Below are positions 50,412 to 61,760 of a stretch of DNA of 64,000 bases, piece after piece (the first letter of the stretch is position 1; every line of letters begins with the position of its first letter). Where the stretch lies: the NCBI GenBank assembly GCA_026686845.1, contig JAIVEN010000007.1, forward strand, positions 37,011,001 through 37,075,000, given 5' to 3'. The position numbers and the translations under genes are program-made. The notes below the pieces were generated by a model. That model made no database searches. It was not told the DNA's origin and worked only from the letters and a program-made list of their open reading frames with translations. The DNA comes from Adenanthera pavonina (taxonomy: Eukaryota; Streptophyta; Magnoliopsida; Fabales; Fabaceae).

Positions 50412-52837
50412 TTATGTTGATTCTGCTGCAGCTTCAACTTGCCGTGCCAGGTACCTCTCACGTCTTACTTTCTAGAAACAGTAGGAGACACAAGAATGTA
50501 ATAACAAATATATATATATATATATATTCGAGAGAGAGAGAGAGAGAGAGAGCAGACTACAATGAGAACATTGAATTGAACAAATATCATACCCATTCAT
50601 CAATTACAAGTCCTTCACCAGCAACTCGAGGACTTGTCTCTGCAGGAGGCTTCTTGCGAGATTCACGAGCTTCAACTGCAGCATCAGCTTCAGCTAACTG
50701 TCTTTTCATCTTTTCCAAAGCCTATAAAAATCAGATTGCCATTACTGCGTATCAATCCTGTACTGAGAGACACGATTTTCAGAATAAGTTTGACTTACAC
50801 GACATGGCCGCTCTGGATCTTTAAATACAGCCCGCAATATTCGTTCTACTGTCACTTGATCCTTTTGTTCATCAAACTGCATGACAGAAGCCCCAAGACC
50901 AAATGTTTTTCACCCCCAGCCAAAAACCGAACCATGAAACAATAAAGCAATATGCTATGCCCAAAAGAATGAATAAATAAAACAAGATACAATCAATACA
51001 GCAAAAGCTGACCCTGCCATGACTATCTTGTTCCTGATTTTTACATCATAAGAGGAAGATATCCTCTAAACAATTCGAAAATTTGTTTTCTTGGCATATT
51101 GTAACATTCTATGTGAAGAATAGACTCATCCAAATATAGTCCATCATAAAAAGTAATCCTATAAAACACTAGATACCCGTTTTCAAAGAAGTACGTGTCA
51201 AGCACAAAACCAGGAGTTGAAGACTGCTAATTACTTAATATTTTTGTTGAGATACAGACATCATAATTACACTAGTTGAAGAAAACAGAAAAACATTCAT
51301 TTAAGTGACATTTGAACTTGACCTATTTCTTCTGGTTCAAGCAAGTTCGATACATCATCAGAACTTACCAGCTCTGGTACATAGTCCACTCCATCTTTCA
51401 CTTTGAGACTCATAATTTTGAACTTGACCTTGTTCTTCAGGCCCATTATCTTTTCGTTGTTCTCTGGGTGCTCCACAAACTTAAACACTGACCATCAAAA
51501 TGGGAAAGGAAAATTTATGGAATGTAAATACAAGGAAGATATTCAATAATAAAATGTATATTTTAAAAAAAAATATTACCTATAGCAATCAGGCTTTCTC
51601 CAGGTGCAAGAATACCACCAGGAGGTCGCATATAACAACTCTTTGGTGCTGTAGTTTGAAACTGCAACAATGTTATGTTATTAGAAAACCAGTTACATAC
51701 CAGAAAAAACACAAAAACGAAGGCATCATCAACAAGCGTCAATAGTAAGACTAGATCACCTAATACTTGAAGAGAAAAGGAGATGAGTCCTTGTCCAACT
51801 CATTATATACTTTAAACTAGTGCCAACAATTCGGGACTTTTTATATCCCGCTCGTACAAAATTTTGACATTTGAGTTTGACAGTCTTTATATGCCTTGTC
51901 AAGGCGGTTAACACATATTAGACAAATTTTAGGTACATGTTCATATGCTTAACACTCGTTATGTCTTTTTACATGACGTGTATTTTCTGTCCCTTTTTGT
52001 TCTTCATGGGTCTCACAAATGAAGTAGAAAATTTATCCGTTGAGCAACAGAGGAGACATGCGATCACGAAAAACTGATACCTTGAAAGCTAATCGAGACT
52101 TGCTTGTGTTTTTTAACCGAACCGCACTTCTGACCTGTTTACCAGGTACATCTTCAAAATAAACAAAAAAAACCAAGTATAAGGAGACAGGGCAGGAAAA
52201 TAAAAGTAAGTTTGGAATGTTAAACCATGTGATTGCGCAAACAGAAAGGATTTTGGAAGATAGTCGTTTGTGCGATCATGTACACGTGACTGTGCCAGAC
52301 TGCCAGGTTTTACCATATGAATAAAGATAACTTGAGGATTTTGCTGTTAAAACCAATCAAAAGTATCTCTGAGGTGCTTAAAAATAAATGCCATTTGGCT
52401 GAGGGTAAGAAAAATAGGCAACCTGAATTTCAACACAAAATCATCTGATTGACTCAATGAGTCGAACATTTCATTCATCAAAACTTCTCAAATCTATGAG
52501 ATAGAAACAGAAGCTATGGTGAGCAAACACGAACAGAGAAATACAGCAAACTTTAGAACTTACAAGGGAAGTAGAGATAACTAGCAGGATCAAGACGAAG
52601 CCTGCGCCGACGGGGGAGTAAGGATCTCGCAGCAGATGACATCGCTCTAAAAGACGAAGACTTCTGAGCATGTCCTTCCTGGTGCCGGTGGCTCTGGCTC
52701 CCATCGTAACTAAGGTGAAGGTTATTTGCGGCAGAAGACGACGACGACGACGACAACGCATTCCTCGATTGCCAGAAGAGGCAAAGTTGGAAAACCTTGG
52801 CGTCAGAGTGCGACTTGCGATGGCCGGAGACGGCCAT
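50412..52837 (-). CDS. Vesicle-associated protein 4-type MSP-domain protein (VAP4)
   Basis: Plant VAP/PVA-type adaptor; such proteins bind partner motifs at ER and plasma-membrane contact sites. Seven minus-strand exons (52564-52837, 52081-52151, 51580-51661, 51369-51487, 50799-50876, 50593-50721, 50412-50471) give 270 residues, with every junction GT-AG and in frame. Residues 1-75 are Ser-rich and disordered. The MSP domain runs from about 76 (SLLPRRRRLRLDPASYLYF) to about 205 and includes PGKQVRSAVRLKNTSKSRLA, FQTTAPKSCYMRPPGG and VKFKIMSLKV. The tail (ALEKMKRQLAEADAAVEARE, GLVIDEW, RRERYLARQ) is helical and charged. There is no C-terminal membrane anchor, which agrees with the VAP4 subgroup (At4g21450, At4g05060 and At5g54110 in Arabidopsis). 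The start ATG at 52837 is chosen by similarity; an out-of-frame ATG lies 50 bases upstream. Confidence 0.93.
50511..50553 (+). repeat. TA then GA microsatellite in the last VAP4 intron
   Basis: About eight TA units (50511-50527) followed by about ten GA units (50532-50553), inside the intron between 50593 and 50471. Confidence 0.85.
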
Positions 52838-53920
52838 AGTTGCGCCGTAGCTTCCAAAAGCCTTCCGAATAGTTGCTTTGCTTTCAAGTCACCGCGAGCA
52901 ATTCGAATCGAAAGCTACAACACTTTGATATGTTTGGAGAACCTTCTTTGTCTCCGAGTAAACAGAATTATTTGGCACTGAAAAATCTTATGTGTTGGTG
53001 GATTGGAAGGAGCAGCGATGGAGGTGGAGAGGGAAGTGAAGGGAACGCAAGATAGAGCAGAACTTGGTTCTCAAGTGGTGGGGGAGAGCTGTGGTTGACT
53101 GTGACAGAATTTATGCTGAGATCGGTGCACTCGCAACGTGTCGTTCAGGTAACATTTAATACGCATGCTTCGATTGCTTGGCAGCATTTATGAAATTATA
53201 GCCTATGGGATCGACGGTCGTTAAGTCTCCACCAAGTACAATTAAATCCCCCAGGTACAATTGTTGATCTTACCGTTAGAATGTTGCACAATGGAAAACT
53301 TGATACTTAGTAATCTTCAACTAGGCTGATCCAGCACTTCACATGAAGTAGATGAGTTTTTTTTTTTTGGCCCCTTTTTTAGCGAGAAAGTAGATGAGTT
53401 ATAATGTTTAGGACTTGTATCATATATATATGTATAAATTCTTCACCATGCCACAGTCCCGGTTGTAATTAGTAATCACACATTAATTAACATAGAAGTT
53501 GGTTTACATGGCTAATGTTACCAAATTGACAGGGTATTACTTGGTCAAGTAATTTGCTTTAGTCTAATTATTTTATTTATTGTTGATAAATTTAATTATA
53601 ATGGAATAATGTAACGGAACTCCAGATGATGCCCACCATACCTCCATGATTGGGAACGAATTTCAACGACTAGATATCTCCAAAAAAAAAATATTAAAAG
53701 AAAAGGCTTTCTTTTCTTATATAAATGCTCACCTCAATGGTAGCTGAGATATTTTGGATTTTCTTCCATAATCCTATTCATTCATTATAATACAAGATAT
53801 TTTGGATTCAAGAAACAGCCTCTTTCAGCACTCATCCCCCTTCCTTTTCTTGAATAAATAAATTGGCATCAAGTCATTCTCTATCAGTGCAATTTATAAA
53901 TAAATTGAGAGCAGTACATA

Positions 53921-53922
<2 letters not shown>

Positions 53923-53954
<32 letters not shown>
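53923..53954 (+). repeat. GT dinucleotide array, 16 units
   Basis: Uninterrupted gt repeats; a likely length-variable marker. Confidence 0.95.
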
Positions 53955-53955
<1 letters not shown>

Positions 53956-54371
53956 GGGGATAATGAACAGAAATTCTACTTGTTTACAGAGTATTTTTTT
54001 AATGTATATATTTATGGCATATTTATAGTTATAGAACTTGTTAGTTATTTTTCAGATTTATTAAGGTGGGTAAAAATTTGTGGTAAAGATGTTGAAAAGG
54101 GAGAATAATTTGTTAATGAGTCTAGTTGGGGAGTAGGAAAGGGCATTAATAATGGGAAATCAAATTAGGTGTAGCATGATGCGAGAGTGAGACTGGGGAG
54201 TGGCGGGCATTAACAGTTGGGATAGGTTAGTTGGCAGTTATGAATTGAAATTGGATGAAACAACCACTTCCTTTCTTTTTGTTTCTCATAGTAAAGCACC
54301 ACATTATTATCTCAACAAATATATATTATCTCCTTTATGATATTTTGAATATTTTACTTTGTTTTAAATAA

Positions 54372-54925
54372 TTACTCTTTCATCCAAAATGTAAGTACTA
54401 TTTAACTAATTATACAAAAATAAAAAAAAGTAATTTTACCTATTAAATTTATTAAAAATATATTATTTTTCAATAATACCCTATTAATGCATTACATTTA
54501 AAGTTTGTTATCTCTTATATACTCCATTTGATCCACATTATAAGGTATTTTGTATCAATTACACGCATATTAAGAAAATCATTTTTCAACTGAAATCAAT
54601 ATAAAAAATATTCATATTTCCTATTTTACCTTCATTAAATATCTCATTCTATTATCATTATACAACTATAAATGATGAGGGAGGAAACATTAAAAATAAA
54701 GGTAAAATAGCAAAAAAAATATCCAATGTTCTATATTTTGGACCAAAAACTTGTCATATAAAATGTCTTATAGTATGCACTGAAGGGAGTATTTAATTGT
54801 AGATAAGGATAAAATAGAAAAAAGAACATTTAATACCCTAAAAATTACCAAATGAGACTTATATTTTGGATCAAAAGAAGCTTTTGAAATACGATTTATA
54901 TTTTGGATCAGAGAAAATATCATTT
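54372..54925. mobile_element. Stowaway-like MITE interrupted by another MITE
   Basis: The outer element starts near ctctttcatccaaaatgtaa. Its right end on the opposite strand reads ttctctgatccaaaatataa. Its interior matches the intact relative at 47404-47757, but at 54522-54789 a second element is inserted. Outer limits are approximate. Confidence 0.65.
54522..54789. mobile_element. Stowaway-like MITE nested in another MITE
   Basis: 268 bases, flanked by TA at 54520-54521 and 54790-54791. The left end ctccatttgatccacattat and the opposite-strand right end ctcccttcagtgcatactat are imperfect inverted repeats. Removing it gives cttatatttaattg at the outer element, which matches catatttaattg in the uninterrupted copy near 47638. 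Confidence 0.75.
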
Positions 54926-55037
54926 TATAATGTTAAAATAGCATTACTTACTTTTTTTTAATAATTTTACCTTTAATAATAATGAGGAAAAAAGAGACAT
55001 GAAAAAGACTTTCTTCAATTTCAAATATAAGATATTA

Positions 55038-55382
55038 CTGCCTTCAGTCATTTTTATAAGGCACCATTTAGGAGATTTTTCTAATTCTTTTTATAAGGCA
55101 TCTTATAATATTAAACAACATTATTTAATTTTATTTCTTGATTATTTACTTCTTAATTTCATAAATTGTTATCTTGAAGAGTGGAGCCTTTGGTGGACTC
55201 AATTTTGGTTTTACACCCTTTCCAATGTAATAATAGTTGATAGTTTAATTTAATAAAAATTATATTATTTTAATTAATAGGAGTAAAAAAATGTTTAGTT
55301 TTTTTATAAGAATTTTAAGAATATAACTAATTTAATCTATGTGAATTAGTTAAAAGCAGTTTATAAAAATGACTGGAGAGAG
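55038..55382. mobile_element. MITE with TA duplication
   Basis: 345 bases flanked by TA (55036-55037 and 55383-55384). The left end ctgccttcagtcatttttat and the opposite-strand right end ctctctccagtcatttttat match except for a few bases. Non-coding. Confidence 0.7.
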
Positions 55383-55895
55383 TATTTATTATTTGATACA
55401 ACCAATAAGAACAGGTAAAGTTCATTTAATTAAATTTGTAACAAAATATAATTTTTAGATTTACCCTTGATTAATTGTTGACTTTCTTTTCTATGAGTTC
55501 CAAATTTATCTCTCATTTCTTATTGTAATGTTGAATATTTTGGGGAAACCAACATGTAATAATGTAGAACTTTTAGGAGATAATTTATATTTTGAATTAT
55601 CAGAACCTTCCATAAAATATCTTATATTTCAAACCAAAATAAGTAAATAAAGTATAAATATAATTAATAAAAATATTATAATAAAATATAATATAATAAT
55701 ATTTTATTAATTTGTCAGCAATTTGTTAGGTTTATTTTCCACTATCACAACCAAAATCTTAATTGATTGAAAAGGGGGGGAGCAATAATAAGAAACTGAC
55801 AATTTTGCATGTGTTTTCAATGATGTTAGGAAATGAGAGGCCAAATTCCACAACACGCAGGGTTTCTTCCGTCGAACTGAAACGACCGGGATGTG

Positions 55896-56173
55896 TACCT
55901 GAGAATCCCTCGACCCAAGAAAACTCATGGGAGTATCAACGAGAGGCTCGCTCTTGTGATGAAGAGCGGAAAATACTCCCTCGGGAGCTCTAAAGGGAAA
56001 CTGATTATTATTGCCAACAAGTGTCCACCTTCGAGGAGTTGGCGAAGGTTGGAGTTCATCATTACAATGTTGATTTGGGCACTGCTTGCGGAAAATATTT
56101 CAGAGTGTTCTGCCTCAGCATCACTGATCCTCCTGATTCTGACATCATTAACACAATGCCTGGCCATCGGTAG
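55896..56173 (+). pseudogene. RPL30: Processed pseudogene of ribosomal protein eL30
   Basis: The frame at 55917-56030 reads KKTHGSINERLALVMKSGKY then SLGSSKGKLIIIANKCPP, the eL30 N-terminal half. A +1 shift after about 56040 restores AKVGVHHYN, VDLGTACGKYFRVFCLSI, DPPDSDII and PGHR with a stop at 56171-56173. Compared with functional eL30, a short block is missing after SLG, another around the shift (the region normally following CPPLRK), and a further few residues after HHYN. There is no proper start codon. The absence of introns points to retrocopying; I see no clear poly-A tail or target repeat. It cannot encode a working 60S subunit protein. Confidence 0.85.
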
Positions 56174-56973
56174 AGAATAGCGTTAAGTCCTTTTTTTTCT
56201 TACAAAACTTCTCTTGTTTGATATTTTCATTTTTCCGCTGTTGTGGTGGACGACATCGTTATAGAGATTTATGATGGGGTCTTGGACCATACGACGTGTA
56301 CGTTGATTTTGGTATTGCTCTAACTTCTTGTGCTTTGATAAATTGAGGATAGAAATTGATCTTACTAAAAAAAAAAAAATTCCACTACACGCCATATTTC
56401 AAAGCTGAACTGCACATCGTTTTGGAAGATCTAAAGAATAAGAAATTTGGATTTTTTTAATTTTATATTAAAAATTTACTACATATAATATCATAATATA
56501 ATAACTAAGACAATAAAGATATAACAAGAAAATACATATTATACACAACCTTATCTTTTTATTCTGCTTTTTTCGTTAGACGACTACATAATTATAAACA
56601 AAATTTATTTCCACTTACTCCCGCTTATTTTTAGTATAGTCTATCTTAACCATCTCATTTATATTACGAAAAAAGGAATTGAAAATTGATTATATCACTA
56701 AAACCCTAAACCCCTTATTAATTCCCTGATCTCAAATACTATAAGGAAAAAAATTACATTACACATACCAAAGCAATTAGTTAAATTCATTCAATTTATA
56801 TTGAAATATACTTTTTTTTACGATTGTCCCCAATTAATTGTCTTTTTTTTTTACACAAAATTAATTAATAATGATAGCATTTTTAGAATACCACATTTAT
56901 TAGTACAAAAATCTATATTTTTTATTATATTTTCACCCAACCTCTCCTTCAAAAATTTTTTATATTTGAGATG

Positions 56974-59900
56974 TGTGAACACCCTATTTTGTCCGGATAA
57001 AAACAAAAAAAAATAAAAAATTAAAAAACAAAATAAAATAAAATCCCCTTTTATGTAAGAAAATTAGTAATTATCATCTAATTTCAAAAAAGAATGCAAA
57101 TCTTCCAAAATTTAAAAATAAAAAATCAAATCACCATCCAAATTCAATTTCCTTTTTAAGATTTTCAAAAATCCTATCCTTCCTCCCGTGTAAAAAAATA
57201 TATATATATATATATAAATAAATAAAAATAATTAATCAAATCATTTTCCAGTCTTATCTGTATAGTATCCTAAGCCTTTATCAAAAATCATTTTTTCAAA
57301 AAGGGGCTTATGAAAAAAAATGAAAAAGAAAAAGAGAAAAGCTAAACAAAACAAAATAGTAATAATAAAAAATAAAAAAAAAGAAAGAAAGAAAAAAGAG
57401 GAAAAAAGAAAAAGATAAAATAAAAAAAACTAAACAAAAAAAATTGCATTAAAATAAAGTGGTATAAAAAAATTATTAAAGAAAATTATTTAAAAAAAAA
57501 AAAGAAGGGGCTAAAACGCACGTTTCAGCCCCAAGTGGTCTGAGCCCTCATTTTAGGGCTTAGGTATGCTTGAGCTAGACCAGAGGGAGGAGCAGACTGA
57601 AAACACAGAAAAGAAAGGACACAACGTGGAAGCAGAGGGAAACAGAGGGGCTGCAGAGCTGAGAAGCAGAGTGAGCCGCTGGATTCTAAGAAAAAGCAGA
57701 CAAAGTGGAGGCGTACACGAAAGGCTGAAGAGTGGGAGCACGCGAGGGAGAAAAAGCAAGAAGGAAGAAGACCCTACGGAGGCCAAGAGAGTTGAAAACC
57801 AAGAGCGAGAGGGATCCAGGAGGCGAGTGAATAGAGGGGGGAGCTCGGTCACGACGGTGAGACAAGAAGGAGGCAGAGCTATGCGAGAAACCGAGGGAGG
57901 AGAATCCGAGGAGGCACCCGAAAAAGAACAGAGGGGGCTAAACCGAGAAATTGAGAGAGCCACGAAGAAGCAGATGGGATTCGAAGAGAGAAAAAAAAGA
58001 CTGGAGTATGAACTGAGAAATTGGGAGAGCAAGAGCAAACGAGGGATCTTTAGGAAAGAGAGAGGGACCCGAGGCCGAGAGGAAAGCCGGGGCATTTTCT
58101 GGGGAACCAGAGAAGACCGGAGCACCTGAAAAATAGAGGGGATGGAGTCGAGCATAAGGGAGAAAAAAAAACGGGAGGATCTTTGGGAGCCAGGAGAGAT
58201 CGAGGAACTGAGGGGAGACGAAGAGCATACAAAGCTGCGAGTAACTGAGACTTGAGAACAAAATAGGGGGATTTTCTGGAAAGTGAGGGGGACCTGAGAC
58301 CGAGAATTTGAAGCTGGAAAGGGGAGGTACTTGGAGACCGTAAGCAACCAAAACCCGATAGATCGAGGGACTGAAACTGAGTAGTAGAGATTCTGGACTT
58401 GGTAATTCTTGTTCTAATTGTGTCTTCCTTCTCGATTAACACTCACTGTTCCCTAGTTTCTCCAACATGGTTTTGAGTTGTGGGATCCTGAATTTAGATT
58501 GTTCATGCTTTTGTTGATTTTGTTCGAGCTTGTTTACTGGGGGTATTTGTTCTGTTAGCCTTGCTTGGGTCTCTGTTAATTGCCAATTGGTTGGGTTCTC
58601 TAGCTACATACTAAACTGGTTTAGAAAAATGCCGCTGGAGTTATTCATTGTGGAAATCCCATGAATGCTTTGCCATCCCTAACTCGATGATTCTGTGATT
58701 ATTAGATGTTTTACTGCTAGAGCATTATGCGGGGATGGAAATTTAAGCTTTGAAGGATCCTTTGTTTGTTTTGATTGTGAATTTTATGCTGTTAGAAAAG
58801 GGCCTGAGCTTTGGGAAATTGTCTTAATATTTGGACTTGTTTTCTTCAGGGCCTGAGTTAGGAAGTGGCTTTAATATCTTTGACTCATTTTTTGGGGCCT
58901 CTAGGCCTGGGAATTTGCTTTAATATTTTTTGACTTGTTTTCTCATGGGCCCAGGCTTGGAATTTACTTTAATATTTTAACCTGTTTTTTATAGATTTGG
59001 GCTTGGGAAGTAGTTAGGAGTATTTGGGGTTGTTTTCTTGTGAGCCTAACATTATGAAATTTGTTGCCCCAAACATGAATCATGTATGTGAGTTGTTCCA
59101 TCTTGGTTGATTCATGGTTAAATTCGCAACTTCACTGTCCACTACACGCTTTATTGTTTGTAGAGCAAATTTAAGTACTCTTATTCGGTTGTCCTCTGGG
59201 TTATAATTTTTCGTATGTTATTGTTTTCTAAAAAGTAAACGAAATAATAAAAGAAAATACTTATAAGTGTGAATATCTAGGGTTGTTCACGAAGGTTTCT
59301 AGGGTTTTCGCAGACCCCTAAAATAATCACACCGTATAAGCCTACGGGGATACGCGAGTGTATTATAAAAATATATTTATAATTGGTCCCAATGATCTTT
59401 CCTTTCAAAATATCATTTTTTCATAAAAAGTAAATAAGACAATAAAATAATAAAATAAATAAATAAATGATTGGCTCATGTAACTACACCACGTGATTTT
59501 TTGGAACCAACACAGGTATTTAAGTTTACTGAGTTATCACGTGAGATTGCGAATCCACGTAGATCTATCAGTTAAATGACTCTTTTAAGAAAATAATTAT
59601 ATTTTATAAAAAAATAAATTATGATATCTTAACAAGTTTTTCCCAATTTTATCTAAAAATATATAATAAAATTTTCATTTGAAAAAATATAGTAGTATTT
59701 TCTAAAGTTTTACTTTAAAGGTACAATAAAACCTTTATACCGCGAGGTTTAGAACTTCTGCAGGTAATTAAGAAATCGATTTATCGGGTATGGCTGTGAG
59801 TCTGCAATGATGGATTGGTTTTCTTTTTAAAAGAAAAATTCTCAAAAGTACAAAAATATGTTATTTCAAAAATAAAAAAATCAAATAAAAACATTCTCAA

Positions 59901-61114
59901 AATCCAAAAAATAAAAGAAATGTTTTCAAAACAAAATAAAACAAGAGTAAGTAAGCGGAATTAAATTATCTTTTACAAATTAAAATACACCAATTCAATT
60001 CCAGAAAATTGTTTTTTTTTACAAAAAGATAAATTATTTTCAATCAACTTTCTCTTATTACAAACTCATGCAAAAACAAATTAAAATTAAAAAATGTCAA
60101 CCAACTGACACGCATTTTTAGTCTTGAACTACGTGGACTTTGATCCCCATCGCATGGTACGTAGGTCCCAGGCTCTGATCTTGGGTCAAGTCCGCCTTTG
60201 TAAATAAATAAATATTTTTTGATTTATTTGGTATTTTTCCTTAATTTAATAAATATTTACCAATTTACTTTTCTCAGTCTGCCTTTGTAAATAAATAAAC
60301 ATTTTCTAATTTATTTGGTGTTTTTTCCTTAATTTAATAAATATTTACTAATTTATTTTTCCCAGTCCGCCTTTGTAAATAAATAAATATTTTTTTGATT
60401 TATTTAGTATTTTTTTCTTAATTTAATAAATATTTACCAATTTACTTTTCTCAATCCGCCTTTGTAAATAAATAAACATTTTCTGATTTATTTGGGGTTT
60501 TTTCTTTAATTTAATAAATATTTACCAATTTATTTTTCTCAATCCGCCTTTGTAAATAAATAAATATTTTCTGATTTATTTGGTGTTTTTTCCCTTAATT
60601 TAATAAATGTTTCTCAATTTATTTTCTTAATTCCTTTTCCTTATTTTGCTTAAGTATCCTCAATTCTAATTTAATTTATTTTCTTTATTTTTCAATTTAT
60701 TTTTTTAAATTTCTTTTTCCTCATTTTTTTTCTCTAAACCCCCTTTACTTCTAAGTTAAATTATTTTTCTTATTGTCCAAATTTTGTAAATCTTCTTAAA
60801 TTCTTCTCTACCCTTATTTTTGTATGTGAAGAATAAAAGGAGAACCAAAATATTTTTAAAGTCATATTAATTTACATAATCAACGTAAGGTAACCGTTCC
60901 TAAGAACGGGTGTTGTGGGGTGCCTAACACCTTCCCCACACACAATCGACTCCCGAATCCAACTTTGATTACGCAAACCATCCTTTTCCTCTTCAATTCG
61001 GTTTCCCAAGATTTTTCCTTAAAATTTTGGTGGCGACTCCTCACAAGTCAGTTTTCATTTGAAGACCAGATTTGTTCTCCTTTTTCCTTTTGTCACATTT
61101 TTCCAAGTGCGACA
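56974..61114 (+). mobile_element. Solo LTR, copy B (4141 bp)
   Basis: Starts TGTGAACACC and ends AGTGCGACA (TG...CA), flanked by the perfect 5-bp repeat AGATG at 56969-56973 and 61115-61119. Same family and orientation as copy A. It shares the start, a 'gagccctcattttagggctt' block (A has a similar one near 31590), the acgtggactttgatcccc and ggtacgtagg blocks, and the tail with gtaaccgttcc, tgttgtggggtgcctaacac and ggtggcgactcc. No internal coding domain, so it is a solo LTR. The GA-rich segment 57560-58380 gives long open frames on both strands (187 codons +, 264 codons -) through composition only. It is about 1.1 kb longer than copy A, partly through a tandem array at 60190-60630. Confidence 0.88.
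60190..60630 (+). repeat. Five tandem units of about 88 bp in solo LTR B
   Basis: Units start at 60190, 60277, 60365, 60454 and 60542, each beginning with a variant of tccgcctttgtaaataaata and carrying tttaataaatatttaccaat. Copy A has only one related unit, near 33918. Confidence 0.85.
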
Positions 61115-61458
61115 AGATGTATATTAAGTTGGCCCTTTATCTTTTTATTAAGCTAACCCTTTATCTCTTTGTTTAAGCTGTCATCTCATAGTTGCAAACC
61201 AATGGGATAAAATGGAAAAAAGATAACCAATACAACAAGCATTTTCTTGAGAAATTATTCTAGAATGTGATTAATATTAAGGACTAGAGTAGTATATAAT
61301 ATAAAATTTATAGATAGAAGAAATGTATTATTTAAAAAAATATAATATAATTAGAACATAATAAAAATACTTCATCGGGTCTTGAATATAAAAAAATTTT
61401 GAGAATATTGTGTTGGGTCAAGTCACGAGGCACAAATAGCCCATGTGTAATGCATAAC

Positions 61459-61760
61459 ATGGGCTGACACAAGTGGTCCTAGGATCTGGACAAAGGCTCT
61501 CACTCCTCATGGTGATGGGTTCGAGTCTCCCATTGACTATTCAAGTATTGCGTTGGTAGCAACTCCATCGTAGGGAGATCCCCTATCACCCAGAAGCAGT
61601 TAGTAAGTCCTGATGGGTGTCTAGTGGCTGACTTATTCCCAAGGTTTAAGGTAACTGCCCTAAGAGGCCGCTAAAGGTACAAGATAGATTTCCTAGTAGC
61701 TAGAATTTGGTGCTCTGCTGGTGGTTTTGGAAGTGCCCTCCTTTTCTTTACGAAAAAAAT
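61459..61760 (+). mobile_element. Candidate tRNA-derived SINE
   Basis: A block less AT-rich than its surroundings has a box-A-like gacacaagtggtcctagg near 61464 and a clear Pol III box B, ggttcgagtctcc, at 61518-61530. A unique body of about 200 bases follows and ends in a T-rich stretch. The arrangement fits plant SINEs. No convincing target duplication was found, so limits and identity are tentative. Confidence 0.45.

Larger units (their letters stand above)
52838..55890. other. Spacer upstream of VAP4 with microsatellite and MITEs
   Basis: The VAP4 leader and promoter occupy the first few hundred bases. Beyond are a GT microsatellite (53923-53954), a nested pair of MITEs (54372-54925), a third MITE (55038-55382) and AT-rich filler. 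The small frames are not convincing. Confidence 0.6.

Noticed and set aside
57553..58347. 264-codon minus-strand frame and 187-codon plus-strand frame
   Set aside because: Both lie in the GA-rich part of solo LTR B. Composition alone (few T on one strand) keeps frames open, with no domain and no conservation with copy A.
31376..61114. Idea that the two LTRs bound one 30-kb retroelement
   Set aside because: Each copy has its own different target duplication, and the DNA between holds ordinary host genes, so they are separate solo LTRs.
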